Positions 1 to 6,849 of a stretch of 8,931 bases of DNA are shown here, one piece after another; positions within the stretch are counted from its first letter, which is position 1, and every line of letters begins with the position of its first letter. A program made the position numbers and the translations under genes. The stretch is from an uncultured Caulobacteraceae bacterium. GTDB lineage: Bacteria > Pseudomonadota > Alphaproteobacteria > Caulobacterales > Caulobacteraceae. The stretch lies in the NCBI GenBank assembly GCA_946482375.1, contig CAMLRH010000098.1:1-8931 (forward strand). The letters are read 5' to 3'. The notes beneath the pieces were generated by a model. It saw nothing but the letters and a program-made list of their open reading frames with translations. It had not been told where the DNA came from and ran no database searches.

Positions 1-517
1 AGGTGACGTTCGGGATCGCCTTGAGGAGATCGAAGCCACCCTCGATCTTCTGGGCCTCCAGAGCTTGCTGCGTGAACGCCGAAATCGCGATCGGCACATC
101 CTGGATGTCTTCCTCGCGCTTCTGCGCCGTTACGATCAGGGCCTCGACCTCAGCGCCGTCCCCCGCGGCGCTTCCGGACTGGGGGTCGGCGGCTGCCTTC
201 TCGACGACGAGGCCGCCGGAGGCTCCCTGCACCGCGTGCAGGCCGGAGCCGTCGAGCAGCATCTGCAGCGCCAGTTGCTGGGGCATGTCGCCCTGCACCG
301 CAGGCGCGGTCTTGCCTTTCAGCAGGTCCATGCTGGCGATCACCGGGGTGTCGGCCTGGCGGGAGTAGGCGATCAGCGCGCTCGACAGCGGCTGGGCCGG
401 GATATCGAAGCTGCGGCTGTCATCCTGCGCCAGCGCGGGCGTGGCGACGGTGATGGCGAGCGCCGAGGCGGCGGCGAGCAGGGCGCGGTTGAGCGGTCCC
501 CGGGTGCGGTTGATCAT
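1..517 (-). CDS. TonB-dependent receptor with N-terminal STN signalling domain, partial (N-terminal 172 residues)
   Basis: Start of an outer-membrane TonB-dependent transducer; the rest, including the whole beta-barrel, lies beyond the left edge. The ATG at 517 is preceded by a GGGGGAA ribosome-binding site about 5 bases away. Residues 1-30 form a signal peptide ending ALA|Q. Residues about 36-108 are an STN (secretin/TonB N-terminal) domain (FDIPAQPLSSAL, then LLDGSGL), the periplasmic part that contacts a FecR-type anti-sigma factor. A linker leads to a TonB-box-like stretch (ALIVTAQ, about 126-132) and the start of the plug (DVPIAISAF...LLKAIPNVT). The gene lies 120 bases downstream of a FecR gene and two genes downstream of an ECF sigma factor, so it is probably the output of that pair. 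From residue 111 on, it is nearly identical to the large receptor at 2327-5728, although the STN domains differ. The ligand is unknown; iron chelates are common for this family but nothing here shows it. Confidence 0.93.
   Translation of the reverse strand, partial: MINRTRGPLNRALLAAASALAITVATPALAQDDSRSFDIPAQPLSSALIAYSRQADTPVIASMDLLKGKTAPAVQGDMPQQLALQMLLDGSGLHAVQGASGGLVVEKAAADPQSGSAAGDGAEVEALIVTAQKREEDIQDVPIAISAFTQQALEAQKIEGGFDLLKAIPNVT
2..187 (-). repeat. Paralogous block, copy 1 (receptor linker, TonB box and start of plug)
   Basis: This block of 62 codons (residues 111-172 of the partial receptor) matches 5225-5410 at 59 of 62 residues. The differences are R/K, Q/E and A/E. The longest exact DNA run I find is 23 bases, at 150-172 and 5373-5395. 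The match may continue past the left edge. Confidence 0.9.
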
Positions 518-574
518 GATTTTCCCCCGTTTCGATCGGCGCGGTGATCAGGCCGCGGCCGACGTTTCTGTCGT

Positions 575-602
575 TGAGACGTGCGACCCGGGGCGGGTCA
601 CA
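575..602 (-). promoter_or_regulatory. Candidate ECF sigma promoter of the partial receptor gene
   Basis: On the minus strand, TGTGACC (596-602) is followed after 14 bases by CGTCTCA (575-581). This resembles the common ECF pattern of an AAC/ACC-type -35 and a CGTC-type -10, and would give a leader of roughly 50 bases before the ATG at 517. A small inverted repeat, GACCC-N5-GGGTC (585-599), fills the spacer. The site lies in the 120-base gap between the FecR stop and the receptor start. It does not match the CCTAGGGG element of the other gene set. The call rests on pattern and position only. Confidence 0.4.
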
Positions 603-637
603 GGGGGTACGCGGAAAAATACTTGCGCCGCGGCGGC

Positions 638-1624
638 TCAGCCGTTGCGCGGCGAAATGAGGATGGCGCCGTCTTCGCCGCGCGTCACCGTCACCGGCGC
701 GACCGCCGGAAGTTCGGCCAGGAACTTGTCGATCTCGTCGGCCTTGAAGGAGGCCGCCAGCCGCGCCTCGCCCGCCGCGCCGGCCTCCAGCCGCACGCCG
801 GGGCGATAGTAGCGGTTGAGGTCGGCGACCACGTCGGTCAGCGGTGCGTCGTCGTAGGCAAGCTGTCCCTCGCGCCAGGCCCCGGCCGCCGCCGGGGCGA
901 TCTCCACCGCCCCGACCCGGGCGCTGGTGACGATCGGGCCGAGCCCGGCGTCCCGCGCCCTCACCCGCTGCCCGGCTTCCAGCCGGCGCACGACGGGTCC
1001 GCGACCCAGCACGCCGTTCGGCCGCACCTCGACGATGCCGTCGAGCACGCCGACCTCGACCTTCCCCGCGCCGCGTTTGACGTCGAAGCTGGTGCCGATG
1101 TCGCGGATTTCGGTCCCGCCGGCGTCGACCACGAACGGGCGGGCGTTGTCGGCCACCTCGAAGAAGGCCTCGCCGCGCACCAGCCGCACGCGCCGCTCGC
1201 CGTCGGTGAAGTCGGCCTTGATTTCCGAGCTGGCCCCAAGCGTCACCTTGGTGCCGTCGGGGAGGGTGATGGGGCGAATCTCGGCGACCAGCGTGCTGGC
1301 CTCGATGTCCGGCCGGTCGAGCAGCGCGGGCAGGACGAGCACCGCCGCCAGGGTCGCCGCGATGGCGCCGAAGGCCGCCCGGCCGCGCCACGCCGGCCGT
1401 TCCGGCTCGAGCGGCTCCAGCTCCGCCAGCGACGACAGCGAGGCCACGTCGGCCAGCGTGCGGCTGACCGCCTCGAACGCCTCGGCGTGGCGCGGGTCGG
1501 CGGCCCGCCAGGTCTCGAACGCCTCGGCTTCGGCCGGCGTCAGGCGGGTCATCTCGTGGCGGGCCAGCCACTCGGCGGCCTCGCGGTCGATGTCGGCTCC
1601 CGTGCGTTTGCGCTCAGCCAGCAT
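638..1624 (-). CDS. FecR-type anti-sigma factor / sigma regulator, set 1
   Basis: A 328-residue inner-membrane protein that should relay a signal from an outer-membrane receptor to the ECF sigma factor encoded just before it. Residues about 13-60 form the cytoplasmic sigma-binding FecR N-terminal domain (AAEWLARHE, then ETWRAADPRHAEAF). Residues about 83-102 are one membrane segment. Residues about 115-200 are the periplasmic FecR domain (LPDGTKVTLGASSEI, then RGEAFFEVADNARPFVV). Residues about 250-325 form a C-terminal STN-like domain (GQLAYDDAPLTDVVADLNRYY). The conserved Gly-Thr at 177-178 corresponds to the self-cleavage position known in Pseudomonas FoxR-type proteins; cleavage here is inferred. 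The ATG at 1624 overlaps the end of the sigma gene by 11 bases and has a strong GAGGGAGG site 5 bases upstream, so the start is well supported and translation is probably coupled. Length is normal for the family. Confidence 0.93.
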   Translation of the reverse strand: MLAERKRTGADIDREAAEWLARHEMTRLTPAEAEAFETWRAADPRHAEAFEAVSRTLADVASLSSLAELEPLEPERPAWRGRAAFGAIAATLAAVLVLPALLDRPDIEASTLVAEIRPITLPDGTKVTLGASSEIKADFTDGERRVRLVRGEAFFEVADNARPFVVDAGGTEIRDIGTSFDVKRGAGKVEVGVLDGIVEVRPNGVLGRGPVVRRLEAGQRVRARDAGLGPIVTSARVGAVEIAPAAAGAWREGQLAYDDAPLTDVVADLNRYYRPGVRLEAGAAGEARLAASFKADEIDKFLAELPAVAPVTVTRGEDGAILISPRNG

Positions 1625-2207
1625 CGCGGCCTCCCTCGTCAGCTTCGCGCAGGGCCTTGTTGCAGAGCGCCACGGCCTCGGCGAACAGTTGCGTCACCCG
1701 CGTCGGCGAGATGCGCATGCGCCGGGCGATCTCAGTGTAATTCAGGCCGTGGATGGCGTGCATAACCAGCACCTTGCGGCGGCGGGGCTCCATGGCGCGG
1801 ACGGCGGCGTCGACGATGGCCAGCCGCTCCCTACCCGATAAGACGCGTTCGCCGTCGGCATTCGCAGACCCGCCGGAAAGCTCGACCAGCGCCACGTCGG
1901 CCGACAGCCGCGTGCGCACCGCCTCGCGGCGGCGATGGTCCATCGCGATGTTGTGGACGGCGCGGTAGAGGAAGGCGCGCGGGTTGGCGACCTCGGCCGC
2001 CCCCTCCATCGCCGCGAACCGGGCGAACGCGCCCTGGGCGATGTCCTCGGGGTCCGGCGGCCCGGCGCCGAAGGTGCGCCGCGCATAGGCGGTCAGCTCG
2101 GCCCAATGGCGCCGGTAGAGCTGCGCCAGCGGCGCATCCCCGGGCGGCTCCTCCGCCGAATAGACCAGCACGGGCCGGGCTTCCGAAATGGCGCGTCTCC
2201 CACGCAT
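1614..2207 (-). CDS. FecI-type ECF RNA polymerase sigma factor, set 1
   Basis: With the ATG at 2207 this is a 197-residue ECF sigma factor. Region 2 covers about residues 27-97 (LAQLYRRHWAEL, DPEDIAQGAFARF, AFLYRAVHNIAMDHRRR). Region 4 covers about 133-187, with a helix-turn-helix (GLNYTEIARRMRISPTRVTQ). It should direct polymerase to a receptor promoter when released by the FecR protein encoded next. The region 2 motif usually written DLVQETF reads DIAQGAF, so the normal glutamate is a glycine (residue 59). Leu123 uses the rare codon TTA. The start is uncertain: the frame stays open further upstream, but that part runs into the receptor gene and looks non-coding. A GTG at 2171 (185 residues), with GGAAG shortly before it, is a real alternative. 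Neither start has a strong ribosome-binding site. No CCTAGGGG element lies upstream. Confidence 0.9.
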   Translation of the reverse strand: MRGRRAISEARPVLVYSAEEPPGDAPLAQLYRRHWAELTAYARRTFGAGPPDPEDIAQGAFARFAAMEGAAEVANPRAFLYRAVHNIAMDHRRREAVRTRLSADVALVELSGGSANADGERVLSGRERLAIVDAAVRAMEPRRRKVLVMHAIHGLNYTEIARRMRISPTRVTQLFAEAVALCNKALREADEGGRDAG

Positions 2208-2217
2208 ACGTACGTAC
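2208..2217. promoter_or_regulatory. Perfect 10-base palindrome TACGTACGTA at the sigma gene start
   Basis: TACGTACGTA sits directly next to the ATG at 2207, flanked on both sides by CGCA when read on the plus strand. It could be an operator or part of a leader, or simply a short tandem ACGT tract. Function is unknown. Confidence 0.2.
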
Positions 2218-2245
2218 GCACAAGCGTCCGCCCCGCTTCGGAAGC

Positions 2246-2251
2246 CGTCAA
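2246..2251 (-). promoter_or_regulatory. Possible -35 hexamer (TTGACG) upstream of the set 1 sigma gene
   Basis: TTGACG on the minus strand matches the -35 of the housekeeping sigma factor in Caulobacter-like bacteria. No convincing -10 follows at normal spacing; the nearest GCTTGTGC-like stretch is about 20 bases away. It is the only promoter hint I see for this operon. A start of transcription near 2215 would favour the GTG at 2171 over the ATG at 2207. Confidence 0.22.
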
Positions 2252-2265
2252 GCGCACGCAAATGA

Positions 2266-2289
2266 GGCGGCGAGTTCTCACCCGCCGCC
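2266..2289 (-). terminator. GC-rich hairpin in the gap between the two gene sets
   Basis: Seven-base stem GGCGGCG/CGCCGCC around a 10-base loop (2273-2282). It lies about 40 bases after the large receptor's stop codon and before the next sigma gene. No clear U-tract follows on the minus strand, so it is a weak intrinsic terminator at best. It could also be a leader structure of the sigma mRNA. Confidence 0.35.
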
Positions 2290-2298
2290 CCAAGTGTT

Positions 2299-2323
2299 CC
2301 GGTTCGAAGGGGACCGAAACCGG
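2299..2323 (-). terminator. Hairpin just after the large receptor gene
   Basis: On the minus strand, CCGGTTTCG and CGAACCGG pair with one bulged T around an 8-base loop, starting 4 bases after the TAA at 2327-2329. Its place directly behind the stop suggests termination or protection of the receptor mRNA 3' end. It has no U-tract. Together with the 2266-2289 hairpin it probably separates the two gene sets. Confidence 0.42.
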
Positions 2324-2326
2324 GAG

Positions 2327-5300
2327 TTAGAATTCCTGCCTGATCGACAGGCCGATCAACCGCGGATCGAGCGTGAAGACGTTGGTGGTCAACGCCGCAT
2401 CGTCGGAGTTCAGGAAGGCGTCGGTAATCGGCGTGTCGTCGAGGATGTTCTTGGCGTACAGCTCGATCTTCAGGCCATTGTCGTTCTCGACCCACACCGA
2501 CAGGTTGGCGTTGTACCAGCCGTGGAGCTTGTCATACGGGTCCGAATTATAGACCCGGTGCCACGACTGCGATTGCCAGTAGGCGTCACCGCGGATCGTC
2601 GCCCGCCAGCCTTCGAGAATGTCGATGCCATACTGGGCGCCGATGTTCATCGTCCAGTGCGGCGCGTTGGGAAGCTCGTTGCCGCCGAGTTCGTCCCGGA
2701 TGCCCGCGCCGCCGTTGAGGTCCACGCGGCCGTCCGTCCCGTCGTAGATGGAGACGTCGTAGGGTTGCCCCGTGGACGGGTCGGTCGGTATGGCCGGGAC
2801 GTTCAGGAGGAACCCGCGCAACCCGCCACAGATCATCCAATAGGAGCCGAGCGCGGGCTCGCCGTTCAGATAATCCTCCGCCACCCCGACCGGCACGACA
2901 CAGTTCGACGGCAACTGAACCCAGGGCTTGACCAGCACGAAGTCTTCGTTGCCCTGCGTCCGGTTCATGATGTCGATTGAGGATTCACCGTCGGCGATCT
3001 TCGTATCGAGATAACCCAGGTTGGCGACGATCTGCAGATTTCGCGACGGAGCGAACCGCGTCTCGAATTCCAGACCCCAAACCTGGGCGTCGAAATTCTC
3101 GTTGACGGCTGTCCGGTCGCGGATTTGGGAGACCTGATAATCCTTGTAGTCGTAGAAAAAGGCGTTGGCGTTGAACATCAACGCCCCACCCAGCAGGGTG
3201 TTCTTGGCTCCGATTTCGAACGCGTCGACAAATTCCGCTTCGAAGGTCCGGTCGTACTCGACAGCCGTGAGCTCGAGAACCGGGAAGCGGACAGGGGGGT
3301 TGAGGAAGAAGAGGTTGATCAGGAACTCGGGCGCGCCCGACGCCTCGGCCTGGGCCAGGGCCTCGTCGAACGTCGCAAAGCCCGGAGAAGGCGGGTTCGC
3401 GCCGCCGCCCTTATAGCCGCGTGAATAGAACGCGTAGAGCAGCGTCTGATCGGTGAAGTCCAGCGCGGGCTGCCAGTCGAGGCCGAGCCGACCCGTCCAT
3501 TCGCCCCATTCCTGATAGATCGGGTCTTTCTCGGGATAGCCGCGGTTGACGGTGCCCCCACCCCTGAGGCCGGGAGCGAGCAGCACCTGGCTGGGGACGG
3601 GGATGAACTTCTTCTGGTCATCGGTGTAGCGAAGGCCGGCCGTCAGCTTCAGGTCTTCCTGGATGTTCCAGTAAATCTCGCCGAACACCGCCTTCGATTT
3701 CAGCTCATAAGGATTTCTCGAGCGGAAGTAATTGTGCCCATCTCCCTGAAAGTTCTCGCCGACGTTCAGCGGGTTGGTGTCGATATAGGGGCATATCGCG
3801 CGTGGATCGCCCGAGGGAACGGGCGACGTTCCAGGTCCGGCCAGATGGAAGAAATTCGAACTTGGGCAAACGCTGAAGGTCAGATCGACCGGCCCGACCA
3901 GCATCATCATCGGCGGCGTCGTCGCGAGCGCCGTGAGCAGATTGTTGAAGACATAGTAGTCGGCGAGAGCTTCGAACTCGGTGTAGTTGGCGCCGGCGCT
4001 GAAGTTCACGGGCCCGTCGAAATCTGACTGCAGTCTGATCTCCTGGCTGAACTGCTTGCCCTCGACCTGGGAGATATCGAACGCGGCCATCCGATCCGAG
4101 CAGCCAAGCTGTGGGTCGCAGAAGCGCCCGCCGGGCGCCAGCTGTCGGAAGTCACCGTTGTCACCCGCCCTCAGGGTCAGGGTGTCGGTAAAGACCGGCT
4201 GGGTATTGAACCGGTTGAAGTCCTGGAAGGAGTAGACCTGGTCTTCGTTGTACGCGGTCTGGGAAAACAGCGTCAGAGACTCCCCGACATCGACTTCGAA
4301 GTTGAGTTCGATCACGTCGGCCTGGGCCGTGTATTTCGGGTCCAGGATGGAGGCGATGGTCCGAAGATCGTGCGACTGTTGCCCGCCGGCGTAGGGGTCC
4401 TGAATCTTCAGCAGGGTCTTCGGCCGGTTGGTCGTCACGTCCCTTCCGAGAGAATAGAGCACCGCGCACAAGGACCCGCAGTCCGCGCCCAGAACGAGCG
4501 GCGCGAAAACGAACGGCAGGGCAAGGCCGTTCGGCATGTCGAAGGCGCCCTTGTCGTAGAGGTTGCCGGGCAAGCATCCCTGGCTGAACAGGGCCGGCCG
4601 CAGCTGGGCGATGTATGGATTTGACGGATCGGTCACCACGTTGGTTTCGCCCACGGTCTGGCGGCCCGCGTCGTGGTGGCAGAGCTGCTTGCCCGTGCGC
4701 GAGCGGTTGTCGTCCTCCTCGAACCGCTCCCAGATCAGATTGCCGCGCAGCCAGTTCGTCGGCTCGAACCCGATGCTAAGTCGCGTCGACCACAGGTCGC
4801 GGCCGTTGATCGGGTTGCCGGTGAGCTCGTTGAAATCATAGCCCTGCCGGTCGGTGAGCGCGCCGGCCAGACGGATCGCCAGCCTGTCGTTGACCAGCGG
4901 GACGTTGACCATCGCCGAGACGCGCCGGGTGTCGTAGTTGCCGACCTCGCCCTTGATGAACCCTTCGAAGTCGTCGAGGTCAGGCTTGGCCGAGATGATG
5001 TTGATGACGCCGCTGGTGGCGTTACGACCGTAGAGCGTGCCTTGCGGCCCGCGCAGCACTTCAACCCGTTCGACGTCGAAGTATTCCTGCTCGAACAGGC
5101 GGTTCTGGATCAGGGTGGTGTTGTTGAAGGCCACGGCCACGCCCGGATCGGTCGTGGCGGAAATCGCCTTGGTGCCCACGCCGCGAATACTAAAGTTGTA
5201 GCTGGTGAAGTTCGACTTCGAGAAGGTGACGTTGGGAATGGCCTTCAGCAGGTCGAAACCGCCTTCGATCTTTTGCTCCTCCAGCGCTTCCTGAGTAAAG

Positions 5301-5728
5301 GCGCTGATCGCGATCGGCACGTCCTGAATATCTTCCTCCTTCTTCTGCGCCGTGACGATCAGGGCCTCGACTTCAGCGCCGTCCCCCGCGGCGCTGCCCG
5401 ACTGGGGGTCGGAGGCGTCCACGATCATGAAGGTGTTGCCTTCGCGGCGGTAGGTCAGGCCGGTGCCGGCGAGCAGCTGCGTCATCGCGGCCTGCTCATC
5501 GCCGCCGGAAACACCCTGGCTCGTTTTCGACCTCGTCAGTTCAGGTGAGAAAATCACCTGGTGGCCGGTCTGGCGGCCGAATTCGTAGAGGGCGGAGGCC
5601 AGGGATTGAGGCGCAAGCTCAATGCGTGAATCTTCCTGCGCGAATGCTGGACTGGCGCCAAGTAAAAGCGCGCTCGCAGCAACGCCGATCATCAACCGCG
5701 CGCAGCGCGATTTTGCCGAATACCCCAT
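2327..5728 (-). CDS. TonB-dependent receptor / transducer with STN domain, set 2
   Basis: A complete 1133-residue outer-membrane receptor, much longer than FecA (about 770). The ATG at 5728 was chosen because AAGGGGGG lies about 8 bases upstream and it opens a proper signal peptide (residues 1-30, ending AFA|Q); an in-frame ATG 90 bases earlier would put extra sequence before that peptide. STN domain about 35-105; TonB-box-like ALIVTAQ 122-128; plug about 130-250 (VEVLRGPQGTLYGRNATSG at 222-240). The beta-barrel ends in the usual terminal aromatic residue (IRQEF). Mature cysteines occur at 350, 385, 417, 421, 537, 543, 621, 646, 943 and 967, all in likely surface loops. The gene lies 95 bases after a FecR gene with its own candidate sigma promoter, so it should both import a ligand and signal its presence. 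Substrate unknown. Local GC looks lower than in the flanking sigma and FecR genes. Confidence 0.95.
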   Translation of the reverse strand: MGYSAKSRCARLMIGVAASALLLGASPAFAQEDSRIELAPQSLASALYEFGRQTGHQVIFSPELTRSKTSQGVSGGDEQAAMTQLLAGTGLTYRREGNTFMIVDASDPQSGSAAGDGAEVEALIVTAQKKEEDIQDVPIAISAFTQEALEEQKIEGGFDLLKAIPNVTFSKSNFTSYNFSIRGVGTKAISATTDPGVAVAFNNTTLIQNRLFEQEYFDVERVEVLRGPQGTLYGRNATSGVINIISAKPDLDDFEGFIKGEVGNYDTRRVSAMVNVPLVNDRLAIRLAGALTDRQGYDFNELTGNPINGRDLWSTRLSIGFEPTNWLRGNLIWERFEEDDNRSRTGKQLCHHDAGRQTVGETNVVTDPSNPYIAQLRPALFSQGCLPGNLYDKGAFDMPNGLALPFVFAPLVLGADCGSLCAVLYSLGRDVTTNRPKTLLKIQDPYAGGQQSHDLRTIASILDPKYTAQADVIELNFEVDVGESLTLFSQTAYNEDQVYSFQDFNRFNTQPVFTDTLTLRAGDNGDFRQLAPGGRFCDPQLGCSDRMAAFDISQVEGKQFSQEIRLQSDFDGPVNFSAGANYTEFEALADYYVFNNLLTALATTPPMMMLVGPVDLTFSVCPSSNFFHLAGPGTSPVPSGDPRAICPYIDTNPLNVGENFQGDGHNYFRSRNPYELKSKAVFGEIYWNIQEDLKLTAGLRYTDDQKKFIPVPSQVLLAPGLRGGGTVNRGYPEKDPIYQEWGEWTGRLGLDWQPALDFTDQTLLYAFYSRGYKGGGANPPSPGFATFDEALAQAEASGAPEFLINLFFLNPPVRFPVLELTAVEYDRTFEAEFVDAFEIGAKNTLLGGALMFNANAFFYDYKDYQVSQIRDRTAVNENFDAQVWGLEFETRFAPSRNLQIVANLGYLDTKIADGESSIDIMNRTQGNEDFVLVKPWVQLPSNCVVPVGVAEDYLNGEPALGSYWMICGGLRGFLLNVPAIPTDPSTGQPYDVSIYDGTDGRVDLNGGAGIRDELGGNELPNAPHWTMNIGAQYGIDILEGWRATIRGDAYWQSQSWHRVYNSDPYDKLHGWYNANLSVWVENDNGLKIELYAKNILDDTPITDAFLNSDDAALTTNVFTLDPRLIGLSIRQEF
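5225..5410 (-). repeat. Paralogous block, copy 2 (receptor linker, TonB box and start of plug)
   Basis: Residues 107-168 of the large receptor; partner of 2-187. Identity falls away abruptly on the STN side of this block. Confidence 0.9.
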
Positions 5729-5778
5729 CGTTATTCCCCCCTTATTCTGGTCGAGAGCCTCTTGCCCCTGACCGCTAA

Positions 5779-5806
5779 GACGGAAACCGTCGGGAACGCC
5801 CCTAGG
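5779..5806 (-). promoter_or_regulatory. Candidate ECF sigma promoter of the large receptor gene (CCTAGGGG-N16-CGTC)
   Basis: On the minus strand, CCTAGGGG (5799-5806) and CGTC (5779-5782, extended to CGTCTTA) are separated by exactly 16 bases. The same arrangement, with the same TTTC directly before CGTC, stands upstream of the set 2 sigma operon at 7446-7473. It lies between the FecR stop and the receptor start and would leave a leader of about 40 bases. A small inverted repeat, GACGG-TTT-CCGTC (5779-5791), overlaps the -10. It is most likely recognised by the sigma factor at 6846-7400. Confidence 0.65.
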
Positions 5807-5823
5807 CCTCGACCGCAACTTTC

Positions 5824-6849
5824 TCAGCGAAGCGCGACCACGCGCACCTTACCTTCCGGGTCTTCCTTCAACTCGGCCACGCCGTATCCTTTCAGCGCCT
5901 CCGAGAACGCCGCCAGGTCGCCGACCGCGTAAATGCCGCTCAACCGCCGCTGCGCCAGCATCGGATCATCGACGACCATCTTCTTCATCGAATACCGGTT
6001 CATTTCTTCGACGATGTCGCCCAATGCTTCGTCGTCGAAGACGATCTGGCGATGAAGCCAGCTGGTCTCGCGGGTGGTGTCGGTGCGGGTCAGCCGCCAG
6101 TCGGCGTCGTCGGGCGCCACCAGCTGCGAACCAGCCGACATTTCCGTGGCCTGTTCGGTCGCGGCGACGGCGCCGCGCGACGGCCTTGCGGGCTCCGGCG
6201 CCTTTGCCGATTCCACGCGCACCTTGCCTTCGACCAGCACCACCTTCAGCGCCCCGCCGTCAACGCGAACGTCGAAGGCCGTGCCCAGCGCCGTCACCGT
6301 CCGCCCAGCCGCGTGGACCACGAACGGGTGCCGGGCGTCCTTCGCCACCTTGAAGTAGGCCTGACCCTTTTCGAGATAGACGCGCCGCGTGTCGGCGTCG
6401 GCGCGGGTGCGCACCACGGTGTCGGTGTTCAGCGTCACCACCGATCCGTCGGGCAGCGTCACCGTCGCCTGCTGCCCAACCGCCGTGCGGAAGGACTGTG
6501 TGGCCAGCGGCTTGGGTCCCGAGGCCCACCAGGCGCCGAGCCCCCCCGCGCCGATGATCGCCGCCGCGAACGCTGCCGCCATGGCCCGTCGCGAGGGCCG
6601 GCTCCACTCGACCGCGCGCAGAACCTGCCGCCGACGGGCCTCGACGCGCGGCTGCCCCTCCGCCGCGGCCGCGGCGGCCCACAGCCACTCGACCTCCTCG
6701 TAGGCCTGCCGGTTCTCCGGCGCCTCCGCGAGCCAGGCTTCGAACGCCTCTTCCTCGTTCTCGGACAGCGGCCCGCGTGAGGCGCGCATCAGCCAGTCGA
6801 CCGCGGCGTCGGTATGCGGATCGGCCCTGTCCTGCGCCCGGCCCGTCAT
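5824..6849 (-). CDS. FecR-type anti-sigma factor / sigma regulator, set 2
   Basis: A 341-residue single-pass inner-membrane regulator. The cytoplasmic N-terminal domain spans about residues 10-60 (AAVDWLMRAS, then EEAFEAWLAEAPENRQAYEEV). The membrane segment is about 88-109. The periplasmic FecR domain is about 118-212 (TVTLPDGSVVTLNTDTVV, then KGQAYFKVAKDARHPFVV), with the conserved Gly-Thr at 189-190 where related proteins self-cleave. The C-terminal STN-like domain is about 262-340 (HRQIVFDDEALGDIVEEMNRYS). The start is fixed by an ATGA overlap: its ATG (6847-6849) shares bases with the TGA of the sigma gene (6846-6848), typical of translational coupling. The open frame extends upstream of this ATG, but that stretch is the sigma gene read in another frame. 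It should hold the sigma factor in check and receive the signal from the receptor at 2327-5728. Confidence 0.94.
   Translation of the reverse strand: MTGRAQDRADPHTDAAVDWLMRASRGPLSENEEEAFEAWLAEAPENRQAYEEVEWLWAAAAAAEGQPRVEARRRQVLRAVEWSRPSRRAMAAAFAAAIIGAGGLGAWWASGPKPLATQSFRTAVGQQATVTLPDGSVVTLNTDTVVRTRADADTRRVYLEKGQAYFKVAKDARHPFVVHAAGRTVTALGTAFDVRVDGGALKVVLVEGKVRVESAKAPEPARPSRGAVAATEQATEMSAGSQLVAPDDADWRLTRTDTTRETSWLHRQIVFDDEALGDIVEEMNRYSMKKMVVDDPMLAQRRLSGIYAVGDLAAFSEALKGYGVAELKEDPEGKVRVVALR

Noticed and set aside
420..1571. 383-codon open frame on the minus strand overlapping the set 1 FecR and receptor genes
   Set aside because: It is an out-of-frame shadow in GC-rich DNA, with low-complexity Arg/Gly/Ala sequence and no recognisable domain.
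581..1765. 394-codon plus-strand open frame opposite the set 1 FecR and sigma genes
   Set aside because: Antisense shadow of two well-supported genes; its composition is typical of complementary GC-rich coding sequence.
2208..2495. N-terminal extension of the set 1 sigma factor back to an ATG at 2495
   Set aside because: The extra 96 codons run antiparallel to nothing but overlap the end of the receptor gene in the same strand in another frame, show no sigma-like sequence, and would make the protein far longer than the family.
3786..4420. TAGGGG sequences near 3785 and 4394 on the plus strand, as further copies of the ECF promoter element
   Set aside because: They lie inside the receptor coding sequence on the opposite strand, lack the full CCTAGGGG, and no CGTC follows after 16 bases.
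2294..5548. Plus-strand open frames of 228 and 291 codons opposite the large receptor
   Set aside because: Both are antisense to a clear receptor gene and show no domain, signal peptide or plausible ribosome-binding site.
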